Shown: piece by piece, positions 36,739 through 45,711 of the stretch
Layout of the letters: each line of letters starts with the position of its first letter
Numbering within the stretch: the first letter of the stretch is position 1
Source: Sinimarinibacterium sp. NLF-5-8
Lineage (GTDB): Bacteria; Pseudomonadota; Gammaproteobacteria; Nevskiales; Nevskiaceae
DNA length: 64,000 nt
Assembly (NCBI RefSeq): GCF_010092425.1
Contig: NZ_CP048030.1
Location: 2,677,501 to 2,741,500, forward strand
Direction of reading: 5' to 3'
Position numbers and translations under genes: made by a program
Notes under the pieces: generated by a model
Told to the model about the DNA's origin: nothing
Database searches by the model: none
The model's input: only the letters and a program-made list of their open reading frames with translations

Positions 36739-36761
36739 AACCGCCTACGGGCGGTTTTTTT
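36739..36761 (+). terminator. Rho-independent terminator at the right edge of the island
   Basis: The stem AACCGCC/GGCGGTT with a TACG tetraloop is followed by a run of seven T residues. It closes the recombinase-associated reading frame. Confidence 0.85.
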
Positions 36762-36984
36762 GCGTCCGCGTCGTGCTCGGTCTCTACCACTACAGGAGTT
36801 GCCAACTACAACCGACCGCCTCTAAACCCGCGCCAACAAAGGAAGCGGCCTCGAGAACGCTCGCGAGACCACCAGAGAAAACGGAGAACAGAGAGGCGTA
36901 TGCAGAGGCGAAAACGCCGACTTCGCGGGGGTGGCGCTCGCCAGGCCATGCCCGGAACCGGCGCCAACACTGGGGAAACGGGCG

Positions 36985-37016
36985 AAAAAAAACCAACCGA
37001 GAACGGTTGGTTTTTT
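36985..37016 (-). terminator. Bidirectional terminator after tRNA-Phe
   Basis: A near-perfect 13-bp stem (AAAAAACCAACCG with CGGTTGGTTTTTT, loop AGAA) lies six bases beyond the 3' end of tRNA-Phe, which is read on the minus strand. A- and T-runs on both sides allow termination from either direction. The interval 36762-36984 upstream of it shows no gene. Confidence 0.88.
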
Positions 37017-37022
37017 GAATTT

Positions 37023-37098
37023 TGGTGGCCGGAGACGGAATCGAACCGCCGACACGGGGATTTTCAATCCCCTGCTCTACCGACTGAGCTATCCGGCC
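37023..37098 (-). tRNA. tRNA-Phe (anticodon GAA)
   Basis: The minus strand folds as a 76-nt cloverleaf: acceptor GGCCGGA/TCCGGCC, D-arm TAGCTCAGTCGGTAGAGC, anticodon loop TTGAAAA giving GAA, T-arm GGCGGTTCGATTCCGTC (one weak pair), and an encoded CCA end. It is the nearest tRNA to the right edge of the defence island. Its 3' end resembles, but does not equal, the RNA relic at 23761. Confidence 0.97.
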
Positions 37099-37129
37099 AG
37101 CGCCGCTGGGGGCGGCGTAAGAGCGCGGT

Positions 37130-37158
37130 ATTAAACAGATGCGCGCGGGGTAAGTCAA
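37130..37158 (-). promoter_or_regulatory. Promoter of tRNA-Phe
   Basis: On the minus strand TTGACT (37158-37153) and TTTAAT (37135-37130) are spaced 17 bp, a strong sigma-70 promoter. A GC-rich discriminator follows, as expected for stringent control of a stable RNA gene. The 160 bases to the right (37159-37318) contain nothing recognisable. Confidence 0.85.
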
Positions 37159-37318
37159 GCTTTTGCGTGCGGGTTGTGGGCGCTGTGTTTTTGAAGGGAT
37201 GGTGTCGTGGGTTTGGCGTTGTTGCGGCGGCTGCTACGGCGCGTGGGGGGCTTTGATTTGTCAGCGGTGCCCCCCTGTGTACGGCGGTGTTGCCGGCGGG
37301 GGGGGGATGTCCGCTTTT

Positions 37319-37591
37319 TCAGTGTTCGGGCGTGACGTAGCCGGTGGCGGTCAGGCTGCCGTCGCCGAAGAAGTAGCGTTCGAGTTCTTCGCTTAAAAAC
37401 TTGCGTGCGGCAGGGTCGGCCAGGCTCAGGCGATTTTCGTTGATCAGGCGGGTCTGGTGTGCGATCCAGTTGCGCCAGGCTTGTTTGCTGACGTTGTTGT
37501 ACAGCTTTTGTCCGAGTTCGCCGGGCAGGGGTGGGCGTTCCAGACCTTCGGCGTCTTGCTGGAGTTTGGTGCAGAAAACAGTGCGGCTCAT
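37319..37591 (-). CDS. yggX: Fe(II)-trafficking/oxidative-protection protein YggX
   Basis: A 90-aa protein of the YggX family, which protects iron-sulfur clusters and is linked to iron trafficking. It begins [17 protein letters not shown] with the conserved Cys7, followed by [20 protein letters not shown] and [19 protein letters not shown] 37591 overlaps the mutY stop by four bases. The pairing with mutY is widely conserved and makes sense because MutY carries a 4Fe-4S cluster. Confidence 0.95.
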   Translation of the reverse strand: MSRTVFCTKLQQDAEGLERPPLPGELGQKLYNNVSKQAWRNWIAHQTRLINENRLSLADPAARKFLSEELERYFFGDGSLTATGYVTPEH

Positions 37592-38619
37592 GTGAGGGTG
37601 TCCATCAGTTTGCGAATGGGTGCGGGTAATCCCAGCGTTTGGCTGGCGGCAAGGGTAACCCAACGGGTGTTGTCGTCGCCCTGGGGGTTGTGTGTGCAGC
37701 GCAGATGCAGCGGCGCCAGGGTGAGGTCAAAGTGGGTAAAGCCGTGGTGGATGTCGGGCAGGGTGGCAACGGCGGTGCCGGTGGTCAGCCAGTGGGCGTT
37801 ATCACCGCCAATGGCGGCGTCGCCGAGCAGGGGTGGTGTCCACAGTCCGCCCCAGATGCCGCGCGCGGGGCGGCGCTGGAATAGCCATTGACCGCGCGCG
37901 TTTTCAATCAGCAGGACGCGGGCGTGACGATGAGGGCGGGGCGCGCGGGGTTTGGGCTTGGGGTATTGATCCGTGCAGTTTTGGAGAAAGGCCGGGCAGT
38001 CGCTGGCGACGGGGCAGCGCGCGCACTGTGGCTTGCGCGCGGTGCAGAGGGTGGCGCCCAAATCCATCAAGGCTTGGGTGTAATCCGCCAGCCGTGCCTG
38101 TGGGAGCAGGGCTTCGGCATGAGCCCAGAGCGGGTTTTGCACGCGCGGGGCACCGGGCCAGTCTTGCAGCAAAAGGCGGCGGGCGAGAACGCGGCGAACA
38201 TTGCCATCGAGGATGGCTGCGCGCGCGCCAAAAGCCTGGGCGGCGATGGCGGCGGCGGTGGAGCGGCCAATGCCGGGCAGGGTTTGCAGCGTGGCGGGGT
38301 CTTGCGGGAAGTGGCCGTCGTATTCGTTGACGATGACTTGTGCGCAGCGGTGCAGATTGCGCGCGCGCGCGTAGTAGCCCAGTCCCGCCCACAGGGTGAG
38401 GACGTCATCGAGTGGCGCAGCGGCGAGGTTTTGCACGCTGGGAAAGCGTGCGATGAATCGTTCGAAGTAGCCGATGACGGTGGCAACCTGGGTTTGCTGG
38501 AGCATGACTTCTGACAGCCATACGCGGTATGCCGTGCGTGGGTGCTGCCACGGCAGGTCGTGACGGCCATGAACGTCGAACCATGCCAGCAGGCGTGCTG
38601 AAAAAGCGCTTGGGCTCAT
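37588..38619 (-). CDS. mutY: Adenine DNA glycosylase MutY
   Basis: A 343-aa base-excision repair enzyme removing adenine from A:8-oxoG pairs. The catalytic region has LMLQQTQV-like sequence ([13 protein letters not shown]), the helix-hairpin-helix [20 protein letters not shown], and the Asp of [10 protein letters not shown]. The four-cysteine cluster is [17 protein letters not shown]. The C-terminal MutT-like domain that reads 8-oxoG starts near residue 225. It overlaps both neighbours by four bases, in the order asmA, SRPBCC gene, mutY, yggX on the minus strand. Confidence 0.96.
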   Translation of the reverse strand: MSPSAFSARLLAWFDVHGRHDLPWQHPRTAYRVWLSEVMLQQTQVATVIGYFERFIARFPSVQNLAAAPLDDVLTLWAGLGYYARARNLHRCAQVIVNEYDGHFPQDPATLQTLPGIGRSTAAAIAAQAFGARAAILDGNVRRVLARRLLLQDWPGAPRVQNPLWAHAEALLPQARLADYTQALMDLGATLCTARKPQCARCPVASDCPAFLQNCTDQYPKPKPRAPRPHRHARVLLIENARGQWLFQRRPARGIWGGLWTPPLLGDAAIGGDNAHWLTTGTAVATLPDIHHGFTHFDLTLAPLHLRCTHNPQGDDNTRWVTLAASQTLGLPAPIRKLMDTLT

Positions 38620-39200
38620 GGCGCGCGCGGGGGGGTGTTGGCCAAGCGTTCGATGCCCTCGGCGGTGAGGATGGCGTGGCGGCTCAGCACGCTTTGCACC
38701 GCGCGGGTGCCGATCAGGGGCGGGATCCAGAAGTCGGGCGTGAGCTGAGCCTCAAAGTGCAGACAGGTTTGGGTGCCGCAGTCGCGCAGTGACCATTCGG
38801 CGGTGCCGTTGCGCAGGTTGCTGAGTTCGGGGATGACGGTGGCTTGCAAGGCGTAGCCGTCTTTTGTCGGCAGTTCGATGATGTCCTGGACCTGGTTCAG
38901 GCGCGCGCAGAACCTCCACACGCACATGCGCACGCGGGTGCGCGCGCGACGGGCATGGGCTGTGGGGCTGGGGATTTCTTCGGCGGATTCAATCGCATGA
39001 TTGAGCCGGGGCAGTTGTGCAATGTCACTGAGCACACGGTGCGCCTCCGCCGCGCGCGTGTCCAGGCGCGCGCGCATGTGGAGGGTGAACTGGCTGCCAT
39101 TGCCGCGTGTCACGTCCAGCCGGTCAATGGTGGCGGCGTGACCCGGGACGCTGATCAGCAGTGCGCCGAGCCACGGCATCAGTGCGCGCGCCCCGGACAT
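38616..39200 (-). CDS. Exported SRPBCC/START-like protein
   Basis: A 194-aa protein with a signal peptide (ARALMPWLGALLISVPGHA, cleavage near residue 23). The body fits the SRPBCC ligand-binding fold: MRARLDTRAAEAHRVLSDIA, LPRLNHAIESAEEI, then GTAEWSLRDC and LHFEAQLTPDFWIPPLIG at the C-terminus. Two Cys residues may form a disulfide in the periplasm. The ligand is unknown. It begins directly after the asmA stop and overlaps mutY by four bases, so it belongs to their operon. Confidence 0.75.
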   Translation of the reverse strand: MSGARALMPWLGALLISVPGHAATIDRLDVTRGNGSQFTLHMRARLDTRAAEAHRVLSDIAQLPRLNHAIESAEEIPSPTAHARRARTRVRMCVWRFCARLNQVQDIIELPTKDGYALQATVIPELSNLRNGTAEWSLRDCGTQTCLHFEAQLTPDFWIPPLIGTRAVQSVLSRHAILTAEGIERLANTPPRAP

Positions 39201-41747
39201 TCAGGGTGCGTCAGGCTGCGCGGGTTCGGGCGTGGCCGCAGGTTTGAGGTGCTTGTTCAAGAAGCTGCCGATTTTGTCGTTGACCTTTTGTTTGAGCTCT
39301 TGCTTGATTTCTTCTTTGGCTTCTTCGGCACTGGCGCCTTCGCTGGGGTGGATGCCGAGTTTTTCACTGAGCTTGTCGGTGACTTTGTCTTCCAGTGCCT
39401 CGCGCGCCTTGGCTTTGAGTGCGTCCTCGATCGCCAATTTGTATTTGGGCGCAAACAGGTTGCCGCTGATCTGAATCGGGACGGTCAAGCCTTGCAGCTG
39501 CTCCAGACCCTTGCCGCCTTGGCCGGTGGCGCTTTTGACGAGAGTCGGTTTGGCTAAAAACTGGATGGTTTCGCCTGCCAGATCGATCTCGCCATTGCCG
39601 ATCAGGCGAAACAGCGGGCTGGCGGCCGCAAGATCATCGGTTTTGAGCACGCCGTTGACGATCTTTGCACTGGCGCTGATGTTGGCAAAGTCGGTTTCCA
39701 TGGGCTCGGTTTCGCTGGGCGCGGCTTGTCCGGCGAGCAGTGCCTGGCCTTTACGCAGGATTTGCGCGAGGTTGAACCCTTTTACCGCGCCGTTTTGCGC
39801 GCTGACCGAGACGCTGCCATTCAGGGTCTTGCGTAAATCGCCCACGGTGCTGCCGCGCGCGCTCACATCCAGCTTGAGGTTGCCGAGGCCGCTGACGTAA
39901 TCCTTGCCGAGCAGATCGGCCAGAAACGGGGCGGCTTGCAGCGCATCCAGATCGGTTTTGATTGCAAATGTTGGTGCGCCTGCGTCGCTGTAGCGGTTGC
40001 TCAGATTGACGGTGCCGCCGTAGAGCTTGGCCGTCACCGCCTGGGTTTTCGGCGCTTTGCCGCTGCCGCTCAGGGTCAGGCGGATATCACGCATCGTCAG
40101 CCCGTTGATCTTGAGTGAGCCGATGTCCAGGGTGCCGTTGGAGTTGAGCTGGTCGAGCACGTCGGTGGGGATGGCAATGGCGTTGATGTCGTCGGTGTTG
40201 CCGTCTTTTTTCTGTGCGCTGCCGTCGGTTTGCGGCGGCAGGTAACGGTCGGCGTCGATCTGATCCAGCTTGAGCGCAAATTGCAGCGCCTGGCTGGCAA
40301 AGTCGGTCACATTCAAATTGCCGGAAAGCCTGGATTGATCAAGATTCACGGCGAGGCTGGACAGCGCCAGCGATTGCGGGGTGGCGGTGAATTGGCTGCT
40401 GAGGCTGGCACTGCCCAGGGCTTGGGTATCCGCCGTCTCCAGCGTGATGCCCAGCGCCTTGAGCACATCGCGCGGCGAAAATTGGGGGATGTTCAAAGCG
40501 CCGCTGAAGCGGGGTTTATCCCCATTCAAGCCTTCTGCGCGCGCGTCGGTGGTCAGTGTCATGCCCAGCGCTTCGGCGTGTCCGTTTTTAAACGCCAGCG
40601 TGCCTTTGCCCTGGTCAAACGTGGCATCGCCGCGCAGCGTCAGGCTTTGGCTGCCAGCGGCCAGGGGTTTGCCGCTGGCTTTGGCGGCCAGTGCCAATGC
40701 GTTGGCGGCGAAGACTTTTGCGTTGAGATCGGCGTGCAGTTTCAAACCCAGCGTGCCGCTGGCGCTGAGGTCGCCTGCCTGGGTGTCAAAACCGAGTTTG
40801 AGTGCATCGCTGTCGATGATCAGCGTATCGAGCTGGGCGCGCACATCGCCGCTGAGATCCAGCGTGGCGGTCAGGTCCTGGCCGTCCAGTATTTTCTCCA
40901 CCTGGGGCTTGGCGCTGAGCTTGAGCGCGCTGACAGTTGCAGTGTTCTGGCCAAGATCAATGCGGCTGTTGGCCGACAGGGTGAGGTCCGCGCGCGCGTT
41001 GTGGCCGTCAACGAGTTTGTCACCCAGGGCAGACAGGCTCAGATCGAGGCCGTCGAGCACATACACGCCGTTTTCAATATCGGGGGTGACGCTGGTGCGC
41101 AGCCGCAGTGTGGCTTGCACTTTGGGCGAGTCTGCAAACGCGGTGAAGTCGGCGCTGATGTCCACCGGCTTGCCGATTTTGATATTGCCGGTCTTGAAGT
41201 TCAGCGGTTCCACGCGCAGGGTTTGTCCGGCTTGGGCGTCGCTGTAGCGGATCGTTGCATGGCTCAACTCGATGCCACCGATATCCGCCAGTTCGAATGA
41301 AGACGCCTCGCTGTTCTGTGCGGCGGTGTCTTCTGCCGACGAGGCCTGGCGCAGATCATCCCAGTTGTTCTGGCCTTGCGCATTCACGGCAAGATTGAGC
41401 ATCAAGCCATCCAGCGCCACGGTGCTGATCTCGATCTGGCGGCTTTGGATCAGTGGCAGCAGTTTGACGCCGACCCCGGCGCGCGCGACCTTGGCAAACG
41501 GGTCTTTGCCAAAGCCATCGGCATTGCCCAGCGTCACGTCCGCCAGTTCCGCGCGCAGCCACGGGAATACGCGTAGCTGGATATCGCCTACGCTGAAGCT
41601 GCGCCCGGTCTGCTTTTGCACCGCCTGTGAGATCTGCCCGCGAAAATCGTTGGGATCAAACAGCATCGGCAGGGCAATCGCTGCGGCCACCAGCAGCAGC
41701 AGCAGTCCGGCGATGAGGGAAAACAAAATCTTCAGCGTCTTGGCCAT
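39201..41747 (-). CDS. AsmA family protein
   Basis: An 848-aa AsmA-like protein. One N-terminal membrane anchor (residues 7-30, LFSLIAGLLLLLVAAAIA) is followed by FDPNDFRGQISQAVQKQTG, the AsmA entry motif. A long stretch of beta-rich repeats follows, then the C-terminal GNGEIDLAGETIQFLAKP segment. Family members span the periplasm and are thought to help lipid movement to the outer membrane. The last 80 residues are charged and low in complexity. It is the first gene of the minus-strand operon that ends with yggX. Confidence 0.88.
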   Translation of the reverse strand: MAKTLKILFSLIAGLLLLLVAAAIALPMLFDPNDFRGQISQAVQKQTGRSFSVGDIQLRVFPWLRAELADVTLGNADGFGKDPFAKVARAGVGVKLLPLIQSRQIEISTVALDGLMLNLAVNAQGQNNWDDLRQASSAEDTAAQNSEASSFELADIGGIELSHATIRYSDAQAGQTLRVEPLNFKTGNIKIGKPVDISADFTAFADSPKVQATLRLRTSVTPDIENGVYVLDGLDLSLSALGDKLVDGHNARADLTLSANSRIDLGQNTATVSALKLSAKPQVEKILDGQDLTATLDLSGDVRAQLDTLIIDSDALKLGFDTQAGDLSASGTLGLKLHADLNAKVFAANALALAAKASGKPLAAGSQSLTLRGDATFDQGKGTLAFKNGHAEALGMTLTTDARAEGLNGDKPRFSGALNIPQFSPRDVLKALGITLETADTQALGSASLSSQFTATPQSLALSSLAVNLDQSRLSGNLNVTDFASQALQFALKLDQIDADRYLPPQTDGSAQKKDGNTDDINAIAIPTDVLDQLNSNGTLDIGSLKINGLTMRDIRLTLSGSGKAPKTQAVTAKLYGGTVNLSNRYSDAGAPTFAIKTDLDALQAAPFLADLLGKDYVSGLGNLKLDVSARGSTVGDLRKTLNGSVSVSAQNGAVKGFNLAQILRKGQALLAGQAAPSETEPMETDFANISASAKIVNGVLKTDDLAAASPLFRLIGNGEIDLAGETIQFLAKPTLVKSATGQGGKGLEQLQGLTVPIQISGNLFAPKYKLAIEDALKAKAREALEDKVTDKLSEKLGIHPSEGASAEEAKEEIKQELKQKVNDKIGSFLNKHLKPAATPEPAQPDAP

Positions 41748-41788
41748 GAAAATGCGCCTGTCTATGAAAACGGATGTGGAATGAGACC

Positions 41789-41807
41789 ACTTTTCACGGT
41801 GAAAAGT
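41789..41807. repeat. Perfect 19-bp palindrome between thiS and asmA
   Basis: ACTTTTCAC and GTGAAAAGT flank a single G. It lies upstream of asmA on the minus strand, 42 bases before its start, and could be an operator or an RNA hairpin. A second hairpin (GCCCTTGCC/GGCAGGGC) follows at 41808-41841. Confidence 0.55.
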
Positions 41808-41853
41808 GCCCTTGCCGGGGCAGTTGGATGGCGGCAGGGCAAGCCCGGCGTGA

Positions 41854-42054
41854 TCAGCCGCCGCCGATGGCGTGGACGATCAGAAGCTCATCTTCGTTTT
41901 GTAGCAGCGTTTGTGGGTAAAACGTGCGCGGCACGATCTCGCCATTGAGTTCCACCGCAATGCGGCGCGCGCCCAGGTCGAGCTGATCGATGAGCTGGGT
42001 CAGGGTTAAAGGCTGATCGAGCGCGTGTGGCTCGCCGTTGACCGTGATGTGCAT
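41854..42054 (-). CDS. thiS: Sulfur carrier protein ThiS
   Basis: A 66-aa ubiquitin-like protein that carries sulfur as a C-terminal thiocarboxylate for thiazole synthesis in thiamine production. It begins MHITVNGEPHALDQPLTLTQ and ends in the obligatory Gly-Gly (HAIGGG). ATG 42054 is chosen because the family starts there. ThiG, its usual partner immediately downstream, is absent: an intergenic hairpin region and asmA follow instead. Confidence 0.92.
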   Translation of the reverse strand: MHITVNGEPHALDQPLTLTQLIDQLDLGARRIAVELNGEIVPRTFYPQTLLQNEDELLIVHAIGGG

Positions 42055-42127
42055 GGACCGATTCTCCAAAAATTAAAGTGGCGCGCGCGCGGTGATGCAT
42101 TACAATGCGCGCCTGCCAAAAGCCCGG

Positions 42128-42201
42128 GCGGGCGTAGTTTAATGGTAGAACTGAAGCTTCCCAAGCTTCTAGCGTGGGTTCGATTCCCATCGCCCGCTCC
42201 A
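42128..42201 (+). tRNA. tRNA-Gly (anticodon CCC)
   Basis: A 74-nt cloverleaf: acceptor GCGGGCG/CGCCCGC, D-arm TAGTTTAATGGTAGAAC, anticodon stem GAAGC/GCTTC around TTCCCAA giving CCC, T-arm GTGGGTTCGATTCCCAT, and encoded CCA. It sits between the divergent thiS and the 3' end of metR. A TACAAT -10-like box lies at 42101. Confidence 0.96.
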
Positions 42202-42223
42202 CACAAGCCTGCGCGCGCGCACG

Positions 42224-43147
42224 TCAGATTGATTGCTGCGATTGCGCTTTTGCAGGGCTCGTGGGCAAGGGCTGGCGCGCCAGTTCCACAAATGCACGCA
42301 CATAGTCGATGGCGGTATCGGCTGTGCGCGCGCCGAGAAAAATCTGCTTGGCGAGGCCGTCTGCGCCCAGTGAGACCGGCACGATATCGAGCTTGTCTGT
42401 GTATTCCTCCACCAACCAGCGTGGCAGTGCCGCCACGCCGCGCTGGCTGGCGACCATCTGCAACATGATGTCGGTGGTTTCGATGGTTTTGTGGCGTCTG
42501 GGTGTGATGCCAGCCGGCAGCAGAAACTGGTTGTAGATGTCCAGCCGGTCGATTTCCACCGGGTAGGTGATCAGCACTTCCTCGGCGATGTGCTGCGGCT
42601 TGACCCAGCGCGCGCGCGCCAGCGGGTGCTGTCGGGCGACGACCAGAACCTGTTCGTAATCAAACACCGGGATAAACGTCAGCCCCGGCTTGAACAGCGG
42701 GTCGGGGGTGACCAGCACGTCGATTTCAAAGCCGAACAGGGCGCCGATGCCGCCAAACTGAAACTTTTGTTTGACATCGACATCCACATCCGGCCAGGCG
42801 GCCAGATAGGGTGAGACGATCTTCAGCAGCCACTGATAGCAGGGGTGGCATTCCATGCCGATCCGCAGTGTGCCGCGTTCACCCTGCGCAAACTGGCGCA
42901 GGCGCTCGACCGCCAGATCCAGTTGCGGCAATACGCGGTTGGCAACGGCCAGCAGGTAATGCCCGGCCTGGGTCAGCCGCAGGCTGCGGCCTTCGCGCAG
43001 CCAGATGTCGGTGCCGAGTTGCTGCTCCAGCTTTTTCATGCTGTGGCTGAGTGCGGATTGGGTGACGTGCAAAACCTCGGCGGCGGCGGTCAGGGAGCCT
43101 TGCCGTTCAACTTCGCGGACGACGGTGAGATGGATGCGTTCCAGCAT
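42224..43147 (-). CDS. metR: LysR-type regulator MetR
   Basis: A 307-aa LysR-family activator of methionine genes that responds to homocysteine. The N-terminal winged helix-turn-helix reads HLTVVREVERQGSLTAAAEVL and VTQSALSHSMKKLEQQLG. The effector domain includes GMECHPCYQWLLKIV, a MetR-specific stretch. Its gene is divergent from metE with 107 bases between them, which contain a consensus MetR site; classical MetR/MetE regulation with autocontrol is therefore expected. Confidence 0.92.
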   Translation of the reverse strand: MLERIHLTVVREVERQGSLTAAAEVLHVTQSALSHSMKKLEQQLGTDIWLREGRSLRLTQAGHYLLAVANRVLPQLDLAVERLRQFAQGERGTLRIGMECHPCYQWLLKIVSPYLAAWPDVDVDVKQKFQFGGIGALFGFEIDVLVTPDPLFKPGLTFIPVFDYEQVLVVARQHPLARARWVKPQHIAEEVLITYPVEIDRLDIYNQFLLPAGITPRRHKTIETTDIMLQMVASQRGVAALPRWLVEEYTDKLDIVPVSLGADGLAKQIFLGARTADTAIDYVRAFVELARQPLPTSPAKAQSQQSI

Positions 43148-43153
43148 GATGAA

Positions 43154-43166
43154 TGAATTATTTTCA
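43154..43166 (+). promoter_or_regulatory. MetR binding site between metR and metE
   Basis: TGAATTATTTTCA matches the MetR consensus TGAA-N5-TTCA exactly. It lies seven bases from the metR start codon and 89 bases before metE. Binding here could repress metR and activate metE. Confidence 0.8.
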
Positions 43167-43254
43167 TTGATGTGTGAGAAAAGACCATTTTACTTCATGT
43201 TTTGTCCTGCCTACGATCGCCGCCATCACTCGTTTGGATGGATGAACCCCCGCT

Positions 43255-45546
43255 ATGACCACGATTCACAATCTCGGCTTTCCACGCATCGGCGCCCGGC
43301 GCGAGCTCAAGTTTGCACTGGAGTCCTATTGGAAGGGCGATACCGCGCGCGCGGCGCTCAAAGACCTGGGCGCGCAGTTGCGCCAACGGCATTGGCATGA
43401 CCAATCCGGCCTCGATTGGGTGCCGGTGGGTGATTTTTCGTTTTATGACCAGGTGCTGGACATGAGTTTTACGCTCGGCAACCTGCCGGAGCGGGTGCAG
43501 GGCTTTGAAGGCGATGCGCTGGACAACTATTTTCGCGTTGCGCGCGGGCGGTCGGCCACGGCGGACAAGGATCATGCCCATTGCTGCGGCGGCGTGGCGG
43601 CGGGGGAGATGACCAAGTGGTTTGATACCAACTATCACTACATCGTCCCCGAATTTACCGCAGCGACCACATTCAAACTCGACGCTGCGCGGCTGCTGGC
43701 GCAGTTGGCCGAAGCGCAGGCGCAGGGGGTCAAGGCCAAGCCGGTCATCATCGGCCCGGTCACTTATCTTGCGATCGGCAAGGCCAAGGATGAGTCCGAC
43801 AGGTTGGCGCTGCTGGATCGCCTGTTGCCGGTCTATGTCGAGTTGCTCGAAGTGCTGGCCGCGCGCGGTGTCGAATGGGTGCAGGTGGACGAGCCGATCC
43901 TGGTCACGGAACTGGATGGGCGCTGGCAGCAGGTGCTGGAGACGGCTTATCAATATTTGCAGGGCGCCAGGGTCAAGCTGCTGCTGGCGACGTATTTTGG
44001 GCAATTGCTGGAGAACGCGGCGCTGGCGGCGAGATTGCCGGTGGCGGGGTTGCATGTTGATGCGATCAATGACCGTGATGGGGTGCTGCCGCTGATCGAA
44101 CTTTTACCGGTGCAGACGGTGCTGTCGCTGGGGGTGATCAACGGGCGCAACATCTGGAAAACCGATCTGACCGCAGTGCTCGACTGGATCGAGCCACTGG
44201 CGCAGCGGCTGGGTGAGCGCCTGTGGCTTGCGCCCTCGTGCTCGCTGCTGCATGTGCCGGTGGATCTGGACAGCGAGCAGGGGCTGGATGCCGAGGTCAA
44301 ATCATGGTTGGCGTTTGCCTTGCAAAAGCTCGATGAGCTGCGCGTGCTCGGCACGGCGCTGCGCGAAGGCCGCGCGGCGGTGCAGGCGGCGCTGGCGGCC
44401 AATGCTGCGGCTTTGGCGGCGCGCCGGAGTTCGCCGCGCGTCAACAATCCGGCGGTGCAGGCGGCGGTGGCGCGCATCAGTGCCGATCTGGGACGGCGCA
44501 CCAGTCCCTATGCCGAGCGCGCGCCAATCCAGGCGGCGCTGCTCAAGCTGCCCCGGTATCCGACCACCACCATCGGCTCGTTTCCGCAAACCAGCGAGAT
44601 CCGCCAGGCGCGGCGTGACTTTAAAGCTGGCCGTCTCGATGCGGCGGGTTATCAGACGGCGATGCGCTCGCAGATCGAGTACAGCGTGCGTGAGCAGGAA
44701 AAGCTGGGGCTGGATGTGCTGGTTCACGGCGAGGCCGAACGCAACGATATGGTCGAATACTTCGGTGAGCAGCTCGAAGGGTATGTGTTCAGCCAGTTCG
44801 GCTGGGTGCAGTCCTACGGCTCGCGCTGCGTCAAACCGCCGATCCTGTTCGGCGACATCAGCCGCCCCAAACCGATGACCGTGGCGTGGATCCGCTACGC
44901 GCAGTCGCTGACCGACAAGCCGATGAAGGGGATGCTGACCGGCCCGGTGACGATCCTCAACTGGTCGTTTGTGCGCGATGACCAACCGCGCGCGCGGTCA
45001 TGCCGTCAGCTGGCGCTGGCAATCCGTGAGGAGGTGCTCGATCTGGAGCGCGCCGGTGTGCGTCTGATCCAGATCGACGAGGCGGCGCTGCGCGAAGGGC
45101 TGCCCCTGCGCAAATCGCAATGGCAGGATTATCTGGATTGGGCCATTGAGTCGTTTCGCATCAGTGCCAACGGCGTGACCGATCAGACGCAGATCCACAC
45201 ACATATGTGCTATTCGGAGTTCAACGACATCATTGCCTCGATTGCCGAGATGGATGCGGATGTCATCACTATCGAAACCTCGCGTTCCGACATGGAGCTG
45301 CTGGAGGCTTTTGAAACGTTTCACTACCCCAACCAGATCGGCCCCGGTGTCTACGACATTCACTCGCCCAATATTCCGACGCAGGATCACATCGTTCGCA
45401 TGATGCAAAAGGCCGCCGAGCGCATCCCCGCCGAGCGTTTGTGGGTCAATCCCGATTGCGGACTGAAAACCCGGCAGTGGGCCGAGGTGATTCCAGCGCT
45501 TGATGCGATGGTGTCTGCTGCCAAGGTGCTGCGCGCTGCCGCCTGA
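43255..45546 (+). CDS. metE: Cobalamin-independent methionine synthase
   Basis: A 763-aa enzyme transferring the methyl group of methyltetrahydropteroyl-polyglutamate to homocysteine. The N-terminal domain starts [20 protein letters not shown]. The C-terminal catalytic barrel has zinc ligands in [11 protein letters not shown] (His and Cys), a Glu in the following segment, and the final Cys in [10 protein letters not shown]. The substrate loop [17 protein letters not shown] is intact. The MetR site upstream suggests activation when homocysteine accumulates. The 165 bases after it have no obvious terminator. Confidence 0.97.
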   Translation: MTTIHNLGFPRIGARRELKFALESYWKGDTARAALKDLGAQLRQRHWHDQSGLDWVPVGDFSFYDQVLDMSFTLGNLPERVQGFEGDALDNYFRVARGRSATADKDHAHCCGGVAAGEMTKWFDTNYHYIVPEFTAATTFKLDAARLLAQLAEAQAQGVKAKPVIIGPVTYLAIGKAKDESDRLALLDRLLPVYVELLEVLAARGVEWVQVDEPILVTELDGRWQQVLETAYQYLQGARVKLLLATYFGQLLENAALAARLPVAGLHVDAINDRDGVLPLIELLPVQTVLSLGVINGRNIWKTDLTAVLDWIEPLAQRLGERLWLAPSCSLLHVPVDLDSEQGLDAEVKSWLAFALQKLDELRVLGTALREGRAAVQAALAANAAALAARRSSPRVNNPAVQAAVARISADLGRRTSPYAERAPIQAALLKLPRYPTTTIGSFPQTSEIRQARRDFKAGRLDAAGYQTAMRSQIEYSVREQEKLGLDVLVHGEAERNDMVEYFGEQLEGYVFSQFGWVQSYGSRCVKPPILFGDISRPKPMTVAWIRYAQSLTDKPMKGMLTGPVTILNWSFVRDDQPRARSCRQLALAIREEVLDLERAGVRLIQIDEAALREGLPLRKSQWQDYLDWAIESFRISANGVTDQTQIHTHMCYSEFNDIIASIAEMDADVITIETSRSDMELLEAFETFHYPNQIGPGVYDIHSPNIPTQDHIVRMMQKAAERIPAERLWVNPDCGLKTRQWAEVIPALDAMVSAAKVLRAAA

Positions 45547-45643
45547 GCGTTGGCGCGACAGCGGCTGTAGCAGCGCGGCTGCGTGCCCGTCAGCAAGGCG
45601 GGCGCGCGGTTTTGGGCTGTGCGCGCAGGATGCGGTTTGCAAT

Positions 45644-45686
45644 AGATCAATTAAATAGTATATATAAACATATATTGTTTTGATCT
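45644..45686. promoter_or_regulatory. AT-rich inverted repeat upstream of the RND operon
   Basis: AGATCAA and TTGATCT form arms 29 bases apart around a nearly pure A/T core containing TATATA and ATATAT runs. It lies 25 bases before the adaptor gene in an otherwise GC-rich region. It is a candidate operator and promoter for the efflux operon; the regulator is not encoded in the window. Confidence 0.5.
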
Positions 45687-45711
45687 CTTGAGCCTTGAAG
45701 GTGGCTGTTTC

